A stretch of 20,299 bases of DNA from an uncultured Lachnospiraceae bacterium (lineage in GTDB: Bacteria; Bacillota; Clostridia; Lachnospirales; Lachnospiraceae): assembly GCA_948794795.1 (NCBI GenBank), contig CAQGLR010000058.1, forward strand, positions 1 to 20,299, given 5' to 3'. The notes under the pieces are model-generated. The model had not been told where the DNA came from. It saw only the letters and a program-made list of their open reading frames with translations, and ran no database searches. This document shows positions 14,266-20,299 of the stretch, piece after piece; within the stretch, counting starts at the first letter, position 1; each line of letters opens with the position of its first letter. The translations under genes and the position numbers were made by a program.

Positions 14266-15555
14266 TTACATAATCTGCTTCCATGACAGGAACCCTGCCA
14301 TATAGATAGCAAAAAGCATTGAAGAAACAGCCACAGCCACATTATAAATCTTTGGATGCCTGTCCAGTATCTCCCCAAAAACCATAAACAGCGGAAACGC
14401 ACATGACATATAACGCCCACCGCTTATAAGGAATGTCACTGAATAATTAATAATTGTATATACAAATAAAAATGCTGTATATTTCAGCGGATGCCTTCTA
14501 AGCCCGTAAAACATAAGTATTAACGCCAGCGCAAACAATATAAGTTCTGGAATCCATATAGATGCTGTCATGGTATTCTTTGTACTTTCTGCAAAAGCAT
14601 ACCCCCATATTTCTTTTAATGCATTTGTGAAATAAGTGGTGCTATGGTACCAGTGTTCTTCCTGGTACACCGAAAACTGGAACGGATTCCCCTCCACCCT
14701 GTAATTAATATAAAAATACACCAGATTTCCAACAGGAATAAGAAAAAGGCATATTCCCTTTGTAAAGAAAAGTTTTAAAAGCTCCTTCCCTTTTTTCTGT
14801 TTAAGCATTGAAAATGGTTTGTACCACACAAAAAATTCAATACCTGCAACACCAAATAATAATACCCCTTGTACCCTGCAGAGTGAACATAATATACCTG
14901 TAATGCCAGCAGCAAGCCAGTAATGCCTTTTTACACAATAGAACCCCGCCATCATTGTACAGAAAAACAGGCTCTCTGTCATCATGCCTCCAAAGAAAAA
15001 TGCGAATGGATACACAGATAACAATACAAGGGACTTTCCCGCAATCCTCCTTCCGTATTCTTCCGACAAAAGTGCATAGAAGAAACAAGCACCTGCCGTA
15101 TAAGCCAGTGTTGAAATTATAAGGCATACAAGTTCCCAGTCTGCAATTACAATATGCAGTAACCGTACCAGCCATGGATAAAGCGGGAAAAACACCAGGA
15201 ACAGGTGCTCCCCGTCTTCTGTACAGCCAGCATAACCTTTATCTGCTATATCTATATAGTTTGGTGCATCCCATCTGTTCCATGAAGAAAGAAAATCTGC
15301 AAAACTATATGTTGTTTCATCTGAAAATATATATAAATACACCGCACTTGCAATATACACTGCAAGCCTGAATAAAAGCGCAAGCACAAATATTTTAATA
15401 ATATCATATTTGTTTATGCTTTCACCTTTGTATTCTCTCTTTCCGTTTGCAAATATTTCAAGCCTGCCCTTAAACGTAATGCCTGACTGGTATATAAAAC
15501 ATAGAAACCATGCTGCTACAAACACTGTTGTAATCACTGTTAAAACTTCTGGCAT
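14266..15555 (-). CDS. PIG-V-like GT-C mannosyltransferase
   Basis: This 429-aa polytopic membrane protein has about nine to eleven hydrophobic helices. The early outer loop carries SSWNRWDAPNYIDIADKGY (90-108), with the W..WD..Y..IA..GY motif, followed by FFPLYPWLVR (122-131). Both are hallmarks of the PIG-V/mannosyltransferase family of GT-C enzymes, where the conserved Asp of WD is catalytic in character. Such enzymes take a sugar from a polyprenyl-phosphate carrier and add it to an acceptor outside the membrane; the acceptor here is unknown. A GtrB/DPM1-like enzyme that could make such a donor is coded 1.9 kb away. GGAGG precedes the ATG. It is the first gene of the operon with the GH13-like protein. 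Confidence 0.82.
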   Translation of the reverse strand: MPEVLTVITTVFVAAWFLCFIYQSGITFKGRLEIFANGKREYKGESINKYDIIKIFVLALLFRLAVYIASAVYLYIFSDETTYSFADFLSSWNRWDAPNYIDIADKGYAGCTEDGEHLFLVFFPLYPWLVRLLHIVIADWELVCLIISTLAYTAGACFFYALLSEEYGRRIAGKSLVLLSVYPFAFFFGGMMTESLFFCTMMAGFYCVKRHYWLAAGITGILCSLCRVQGVLLFGVAGIEFFVWYKPFSMLKQKKGKELLKLFFTKGICLFLIPVGNLVYFYINYRVEGNPFQFSVYQEEHWYHSTTYFTNALKEIWGYAFAESTKNTMTASIWIPELILFALALILMFYGLRRHPLKYTAFLFVYTIINYSVTFLISGGRYMSCAFPLFMVFGEILDRHPKIYNVAVAVSSMLFAIYMAGFLSWKQIM

Positions 15556-15691
15556 ACCCTGCTGCCTCCATAAACATTATACATTTTAAAAATTAATTAT
15601 ATATATTATACTATATTACTACATTTTTTCCTTTGATGCAAAACTTTAAATAGGAAAATTTATAAAAAAAGAATATTATCTTTAAAAAACC

Positions 15692-15721
15692 TTGCAAAAT
15701 CGCTATTTTACTGTAAAATAG
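15692..15721 (+). promoter_or_regulatory. Candidate ABC-F promoter overlapped by a 19-bp palindrome
   Basis: TTGCAA (15692-15697) and TAAAAT (15714-15719) are 16 bp apart. CTATTTTAC (15703-15711) is perfectly inverted at 15713-15721 around a single T, and so covers the spacer and -10 box. This is where a dimeric repressor would bind; alternatively it is an AT-rich chance palindrome. The gene starts 41 bp further on. Confidence 0.45.
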
Positions 15722-15762
15722 TAAAAGTTAGCAATAATATTTACAGAAAGGAATTATGTAAT

Positions 15763-17394
15763 ATGATACAGACAGCCAATGTCACTCTGCGCCTTGGCAA
15801 AAAGGCATTATTTGAAGACGTTAATATTAAATTTACAGAAGGCAACTGCTATGGGCTTATCGGTGCAAATGGAGCAGGTAAATCCACATTTTTAAAAATC
15901 CTCACAAATGAAATTGAACCAAGCAAAGGTGAAGTTATAATTACACCTGGACAAAGACTTTCTTTCTTAAAACAGGACCATTTCCAGTATGACAGTTATG
16001 TTGTGCTTGATACTGTTATTATGGGTAATGAACGTCTCTATGCAATAATGAAAGAAAAAGAAGAAATATATGCCAAAGAAGACTTTACAGAAGAAGATGG
16101 TATTAAAGCAAGTGAACTTGAAGCCGAGTTTGCCAATATGAACGGATGGGAAGCTGAATCTGATGCTGCCACCCTGTTAAACGGCCTTGGAATACCAACA
16201 GATATACACACCAAGAAGATGAGTGAACTTCCAGCCAATGATAAAATCAAGGTACTGCTTGCACAGGCACTTTTCGGGAACCCTGATATACTGCTGCTTG
16301 ACGAACCTACTAACCACCTTGACCTTGAAGCTATACGCTGGCTTGAAGAGTTCCTTATTAATTTTGACAATACAGTAATAGTAGTTTCACACGACCGTTA
16401 TTTCTTAAATAAAGTGTGTACACATATTGCTGATATTGACTATGCCAAAATACAGCTGTATGCCGGCAATTACGATTTCTGGTATGAGTCCAGCCAGCTT
16501 ATGATTAAACAGATGAAGGAAGCTAATAAAAAGAAAGAGGAAAAAATTAAAGAACTCCAGAATTTTATACAGCGTTTTAGTGCCAATGCTTCCAAATCAA
16601 AGCAGGCTACATCACGTAAACATGCACTTGAAAAAATCCAGCTTGATGATATGAAGCCTTCAAGCCGCAAATACCCATATATTGACTTCCGCCCTGACCG
16701 TGAAATAGGCAACGAAGTCCTTACTGTGGAACATATTTCCAAAACTATTGATGGCGTAAAAGTGCTTGATGATATTTCATTTATTATTGGACGTGAAGAT
16801 AAAGTTGCATTCGTTGGAAGTGACACTATTGCCAATACTACACTTTTTAAAATACTCGCAGGGGAAATGGAGCCAGATGAAGGTTCTTTTAAATGGGGCG
16901 TGACAACAAGCTTTTCATATTTCCCAAAAGATAATACAGAACTATTTAACAGTGATGAAACCATTGTAGACTGGCTTATGCCATTTTCACCTGAAAAAGA
17001 CCCGACATATGTGCGTGGTTTCCTTGGCCGCATGTTATTCCCAGGCGAAGACGGGATAAAGAAAGTGAATGTGCTGTCCGGAGGTGAACGCGTGCGTGTA
17101 ATGCTCTCTAAAATGATGATACTTGGCTCAAATATATTAATTATAGATGAACCTACTGCACACCTGGATATGGAATCTATAACAGCACTTAACAACGGGC
17201 TTATCAAATTCCCAGGAGTTATACTCTTCACATCACAGGACCACCAGTTTATACAGACAATAGCAAACCGCATTATGGAAATTACACCAGGCGGGCTTAT
17301 TGATAAAATTACTACTTATGATGAATACCTTGACAGTGACGAAATGGCACGTAAAAGACAGAAACTTTCAGTACAGCCAGAAGAAAATGATTAA
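15763..17394 (+). CDS. YbiT-like ABC-F ribosome-associated ATPase
   Basis: This 543-aa protein has two ATPase domains joined by a basic linker (about 245-305; SANASKSKQATSRKHALEKI is typical of YbiT/EttA-type ABC-F) and no membrane segment. ABC-F proteins bind the ribosomal E site and assist translation or resist antibiotics; the YbiT subgroup is seen as housekeeping. Domain 1 has Walker A GANGAGKS (34-41), Walker B with E181 and H210, but its signature is MSELPAND (153-160) rather than LSGGQ. Domain 2 has LSGGE (438-442) but Walker A is GSDTIANTT (352-360), without the Lys, the NHLD motif reads AHLD, and the H-switch is Q492. AAAGGA lies 10 nt before the ATG. It is monocistronic and followed by a terminator. 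Confidence 0.9.
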   Translation: MIQTANVTLRLGKKALFEDVNIKFTEGNCYGLIGANGAGKSTFLKILTNEIEPSKGEVIITPGQRLSFLKQDHFQYDSYVVLDTVIMGNERLYAIMKEKEEIYAKEDFTEEDGIKASELEAEFANMNGWEAESDAATLLNGLGIPTDIHTKKMSELPANDKIKVLLAQALFGNPDILLLDEPTNHLDLEAIRWLEEFLINFDNTVIVVSHDRYFLNKVCTHIADIDYAKIQLYAGNYDFWYESSQLMIKQMKEANKKKEEKIKELQNFIQRFSANASKSKQATSRKHALEKIQLDDMKPSSRKYPYIDFRPDREIGNEVLTVEHISKTIDGVKVLDDISFIIGREDKVAFVGSDTIANTTLFKILAGEMEPDEGSFKWGVTTSFSYFPKDNTELFNSDETIVDWLMPFSPEKDPTYVRGFLGRMLFPGEDGIKKVNVLSGGERVRVMLSKMMILGSNILIIDEPTAHLDMESITALNNGLIKFPGVILFTSQDHQFIQTIANRIMEITPGGLIDKITTYDEYLDSDEMARKRQKLSVQPEEND

Positions 17395-17404
17395 AACAAC
17401 TGCT

Positions 17405-17446
17405 CCGGGTATGTCTGGATTACAGTCCAGACACACCTGGAACTTT
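17405..17446 (+). terminator. Intrinsic terminator of the ABC-F gene
   Basis: The arms 17405-17419 and 17426-17440 pair with two mismatches (the TGTCTGGA/TCCAGACA block is perfect) and lead into AACTTTTT. The terminator lies 10 nt after the ABC-F stop and 15 nt before the end of the convergent GT2 gene, so it may serve both. Confidence 0.8.
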
Positions 17447-17461
17447 TTATTACAATCCTGC

Positions 17462-18421
17462 TTAATCATTACTTTTATAAAGCAGCTTTTCTATTATAAA
17501 CCTTGGACGTGCTTTCACTTCCATATATATCTTTCCTATATATTCCCCAATTACGCCAAGCGACAGAAGTATAAGGCCACCAATTCCCCATAGTGATATA
17601 ACTATAGTTGTCCAGCCTGCAACTACACTTCCCATAGCCCATACTGCAATAAAATAAATTAACATAAGTATACTTATCGAAAAAACAAGTACACCTAACG
17701 TTGTAATCATCCTTATAGGCTTGACACTGCATGATGTAATACCATCTACTGCCAATGACACCATTCTCTTAAGGGGGTATTTTGATTCACCAGCAAAACG
17801 CTCATGCCTCTCATAATAGACAACATCTGTTTCATACCCAATCATAGGGACTATCCCCCTTAAGAACAGGTTCACTTCCTTAAACTGTGAAAGCCCTTCA
17901 AGAGCCCTTTTGCTCATAAGACGGTAGTCAGCATGGTCTTCAAGAGTATCCGCACCCATAATCTTCATAACTTTATAAAATGCATGTGCTGTCCCTCTTT
18001 TAAATACAGTATCTGTAGCCCTTGTAGAACGTACACCATATACAATATCTTTCCCTTCAAGGAACTTATCAATAAACTGCTCAATTGCACCCACATCATC
18101 CTGCAGGTCCGCATCAAGGGAAATTGCTGCATCAGCATAATCTTTTGCTGTCATAAGCCCTGCAAGCAACGCATTCTGGTGTCCCCTGTTATGTGCCAGG
18201 TTTATGCCTGTAAACATAGCATCCTCTTCATGCAGTTGTGATATTATATTCCATGTCATATCCTTAGAACCATCATTTACAAATGCAATACGGCTTTCAC
18301 TGTTTATCTTTCCCTTTTCCACAAGCCCATGCATAATGCTTCTAAGCTGTTTTGAAGTTTCAGGAAGCACCTCCTGTTCATTATAACAGGGAATAACAAG
18401 CCAAATGGTTTTAGCTTTCAT
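17462..18421 (-). CDS. GtrB/DPM1-like polyprenyl-phosphate glycosyltransferase
   Basis: This 319-aa protein has an N-terminal GT2 domain: PCYNEQEVLPE (11-21), VNDGSKD (48-54), the LDADLQD metal-binding motif (102-108), and a distal basic motif including RHERFAGESKYPLKRM. Two C-terminal membrane helices (about 240-262 and 270-292) follow. This layout marks enzymes that transfer glucose, mannose or a similar sugar from a nucleotide donor to undecaprenyl phosphate on the cytoplasmic face. The product normally feeds GT-C transferases, so the PIG-V-like protein at 14266-15555 is a plausible user. GAGAGG lies 11 nt before the ATG. It follows yqeY by 68 bp and may be co-transcribed from the promoter at 18971-18998. 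Confidence 0.87.
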   Translation of the reverse strand: MKAKTIWLVIPCYNEQEVLPETSKQLRSIMHGLVEKGKINSESRIAFVNDGSKDMTWNIISQLHEEDAMFTGINLAHNRGHQNALLAGLMTAKDYADAAISLDADLQDDVGAIEQFIDKFLEGKDIVYGVRSTRATDTVFKRGTAHAFYKVMKIMGADTLEDHADYRLMSKRALEGLSQFKEVNLFLRGIVPMIGYETDVVYYERHERFAGESKYPLKRMVSLAVDGITSCSVKPIRMITTLGVLVFSISILMLIYFIAVWAMGSVVAGWTTIVISLWGIGGLILLSLGVIGEYIGKIYMEVKARPRFIIEKLLYKSND

Positions 18422-18489
18422 ATTGGTAATAACCTCTCTGATAGTTTTTATAATGAATATTAATGTTTTTAAAATTATCTTCCAGCCTG

Positions 18490-18936
18490 TTATGCAAGCA
18501 TACTGCCAAGTATTTTATTTACAAGGCTCCCGTCAGCCTTACCCTTAACCTTTGGCATAAGCACTTTCATAATTTTACCTTTGTCAGAAGCAGAAGGTTT
18601 ATCAATAGAAAGTTCTTTAAGCACCCCGTCTATTACTTCTTTTATCTTATTTTCATCCATCATTTCTGGTGCATACTCTTCAAGCACCTTTATAGTATAA
18701 TTACATTCATCTATAATATCCTGCCTGTCTGCAGGTGTCATTTCAAGAGTTTCTTTTGACTGTTTAATAAGTTTTAAAACAACCTGGTCTTCTTCAGCCT
18801 CTGTAAGCTCTTCCCTTTTATCAATCTGGACATTTTTAAGTGCTGTAAGAAGGCTTGAGAGGACATTCTTACGCTCCTTGTCTTTTGCCTTCATAGCTGC
18901 CATCATTTCACCACGTACTACATCAATTTTACTCAT
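18490..18936 (-). CDS. YqeY/GatB-like domain protein
   Basis: This 148-aa, all-helical soluble protein belongs to the YqeY family, related to the tRNA-binding tail of GatB, a subunit of the tRNA-dependent amidotransferase. Typical features are the start DVVRGEMMAAMKAKDKERKNVLSSL, the EDQVVLKLIKQSKET stretch, the YAPEMM.E..I...I helix and the end GKIMKVLMPKVKGKADGSLVNKIL. A tRNA-related role is suggested by homology only. AAGGAGGAATTAAA stands directly before the ATG, and a good promoter lies at 18971-18998. It is the first gene of a probable pair with the GT2 gene; no functional tie is evident. Confidence 0.92.
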   Translation of the reverse strand: MSKIDVVRGEMMAAMKAKDKERKNVLSSLLTALKNVQIDKREELTEAEEDQVVLKLIKQSKETLEMTPADRQDIIDECNYTIKVLEEYAPEMMDENKIKEVIDGVLKELSIDKPSASDKGKIMKVLMPKVKGKADGSLVNKILGSMLA

Positions 18937-18970
18937 TTTAATTCCTCCTTATATAATTGTATATATGTAA

Positions 18971-18998
18971 ATTATACCCATAAAACCTATTATAACAA
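18971..18998 (-). promoter_or_regulatory. Probable yqeY promoter
   Basis: On the minus strand TTGTTA (18993-18998) and TATAAT (18971-18976) are 16 bp apart, about 35 bp upstream of the yqeY ATG. The leader would hold the AAGGAGG site. Confidence 0.65.
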
Positions 18999-19040
18999 AT
19001 ATTTGTATAAAAGTTTATTAATTTTTGTTAAATTACTGCA

Positions 19041-19087
19041 AAAACAAACGTGCCTGTAAACTGCATCTCTACAGTCTCCAGGCACGT
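19041..19087 (-). terminator. Intrinsic terminator of the BIG2 gene
   Basis: ACGTGCCTG (19048-19056) pairs with CAGGCACGT (19079-19087), and TA extends the stem inside toward CTGTA/TACAG pairing. On the minus strand it is followed by TTTGTTTTTG. It starts 37 nt after the stop codon. Confidence 0.8.
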
Positions 19088-19124
19088 GCACAGCCATTAA
19101 GGACAATACTATATCAACTAATTA

Positions 19125-20126
19125 TTAGTTACGGTATGTATATGTTCCTGATGGTGAATAAGTTGCTGTCCTTAAATCAGCTTTCTTAATATTTAAAGCA
19201 GATTTCTTAATAGTAAATGTAAAGTCTTTTGAACTTCCGCTAGATAAAGAAAACTTCTTATTCTTAAGAGTATATGTACCAATCTTCTTTCCAGTACTTG
19301 TCTTTATTGTGAATTTAAGCTTCTTCATTCCTGTAATAACTTTACCACTATTATTTAAAATACTTGTTTTAAGAACAAGGTTACCCTTTTTGTCATAAGA
19401 CATCTTGTAAATCTGTACAGTTGCACCGCCATACTGTATTGATGAAGCGTATACCCTTGTCTCAGCATACTCATTCTTCTTTACAGATACTGTACATGTA
19501 AGGACCTGTCCATTCTCTGTTGTTGCTGTAACCTTTGCTGAACCTGCTTTCTTAGCACTAATCTTGCCTGAAGAATCTACAGAAGCAACGCTGTTATTGC
19601 TGCTTTCCCATGTAACTGTGCCTGTAGCACCTGAAACAGAAAGCTTGTCTGTAAATCCAGCTGTAATTGTAACTGCATTCTGGTTAAGTACAGCAGAACC
19701 TTTTTCCTGTGATACTAAGAATAAATAATTTGTATCAGTGTTAAAGTTAAGTGTTACTGTCCAGTCTGCTGGTGTAGGATTTGTAAGCTCCCTTGAATGA
19801 TAATATAATCCATAAGCTTCAACATACATCCATGAATTAGAATCAGCTGTAAGAGTAATTGCATCAACATATGTACCATTCTGGTAGAATGAAACCATTC
19901 CACTTACCATTTCAGGAACAAACAAATCAACATATACTGTATTTGAATCAGACACTGCAAATGAATAAGTAATATCAGTATTTGCTGTTGCTGCACCCTG
20001 CTCTTCTACAAGAGTATTTTCTTCTGCCGCTTTAGTAGTCACAGGAGTATATGTAATACCACTAACTGCAAGGACAGCAGCTAATGACACAGCTCCTATT
20101 TTTTTCATAGTATTTCCCGTTTTCAT
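19125..20126 (-). CDS. Secreted BIG2 (Ig-like) domain protein
   Basis: This 333-aa exported protein has a signal peptide over residues 1-33 (KK, hydrophobic stretch AVSLAAVLAVSGI, likely cut near TKA-A). Residues 50-148 form a beta-rich region of unknown type. Residues 150-215 are a BIG2 domain, with VTWESSNNSVASVDSSGKISAKKAGSAKVTAT as its signature. A lysine-rich beta domain (about 224-333) ends the protein. There is no LPXTG, choline-binding or S-layer motif, so it may be free or held by charge. The start at 20126 was chosen because GGAGGG stands 6 nt before; a longer frame to 20231 crosses the promoter. Its promoter lies 39 bp inside the right 52-bp repeat. Adhesion or glycan binding is possible but not shown. 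Confidence 0.85.
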   Translation of the reverse strand: MKTGNTMKKIGAVSLAAVLAVSGITYTPVTTKAAEENTLVEEQGAATANTDITYSFAVSDSNTVYVDLFVPEMVSGMVSFYQNGTYVDAITLTADSNSWMYVEAYGLYYHSRELTNPTPADWTVTLNFNTDTNYLFLVSQEKGSAVLNQNAVTITAGFTDKLSVSGATGTVTWESSNNSVASVDSSGKISAKKAGSAKVTATTENGQVLTCTVSVKKNEYAETRVYASSIQYGGATVQIYKMSYDKKGNLVLKTSILNNSGKVITGMKKLKFTIKTSTGKKIGTYTLKNKKFSLSSGSSKDFTFTIKKSALNIKKADLRTATYSPSGTYTYRN

Positions 20127-20178
20127 AGTACCCTCCATTCTGCGTTTAACTACGCAAACTATTTTTACGACAGTAATA

Positions 20179-20208
20179 AGTATACCATAACTTATAATAA
20201 ACCTACAA
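20179..20208 (-). promoter_or_regulatory. Promoter of the BIG2 gene
   Basis: On the minus strand TTGTAG (20203-20208) and TATACT (20179-20184) are 18 bp apart, and TG one base before the -10 box gives an extended -10. The leader is about 45 nt. The distance from the -35 box to the 52-bp repeat is 39 bp, the same as at the left end. Confidence 0.7.
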
Positions 20209-20247
20209 GCTATTTTTAACATTTTGTACACAATTTATTAATTCTAT

Positions 20248-20299
20248 GTTACAGTTCACACCCCCCAATAAACCATTGTGAAATGTGACGAAATTTATT
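20248..20299 (-). repeat. Right copy of 52-bp terminal inverted repeat
   Basis: This is the exact inverse of 3-54 and carries the same 13-bp dyad and six-C/G run. It lies upstream of the BIG2 promoter. Similarity to the left end falls off quickly after the repeat, apart from GAATTA, so the copies are conserved over a sharply bounded unit. Confidence 0.95.

Overview
The window reads as AT-rich chromosome of a Gram-positive, spore-forming Clostridia member, most likely Lachnospiraceae. This is inferred from strong AGGAGG-type ribosome sites, a SpoIIM homologue, a DUF5721-type protein, a YqeY protein, a MarR plus heterodimeric ABC exporter cassette, a PIG-V-type mannosyltransferase and a secreted BIG2-domain protein. 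G+C content was judged by eye only. There is no rRNA, tRNA, CRISPR array, phage structural gene or transposase.

Layout. The two ends of the window are a perfect 52-bp inverted repeat (3-54 and 20248-20299). Each copy lies exactly 39 bp upstream of the -35 box of an inward-facing promoter. Just inside the left copy, a consensus promoter leads after about 50 bp into an intrinsic terminator, which predicts an RNA of about 67 nt. Next, on the minus strand, come a tyrosine recombinase (279-1160), a PIN/NYN-like nuclease with a lysine-rich linker (1576-2466, TTG start) and a membrane-anchored, C-terminally short solute-binding-protein-like gene (2659-3939). A SpoIIM homologue (4256-4909, plus) ends flush against the stop codon of an efflux operon on the other strand: MarR regulator, degenerate-site ABC half and canonical-site ABC half (9168 to 4910). 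Beyond a structured repeat come an EVE-HNH type IV restriction endonuclease (9844-10644), a DUF5721 protein (10870-11403), a small cysteine-rich protein (11587-11799, plus), a GlgX-like protein that has lost its catalytic residues (12243-14240) and a PIG-V-like mannosyltransferase (14266-15555). The right part holds a YbiT-like ABC-F protein (15763-17394, plus), a GtrB/DPM1-like glycosyltransferase (17462-18421), YqeY (18490-18936) and the secreted BIG2 protein (19125-20126).

How they may work together. The GT2 enzyme would make a polyprenyl-phosphate sugar that the GT-C enzyme could use outside the membrane. The MarR protein probably controls the two ABC halves as one drug or peptide exporter. 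The recombinase beside the left terminal repeat suggests site-specific recombination, but the matching promoter geometry at both ends fits a shared upstream control element at least as well.

Most noteworthy: the duplicated 52-bp element with identical promoter spacing; a family of nested hairpin repeats (1251-1361, 2501-2603, 9199-9412, 11982-12240), two of which share a GC-rich core; the GH13 protein with all three catalytic carboxylates replaced; and the short promoter-terminator unit at 94-195.
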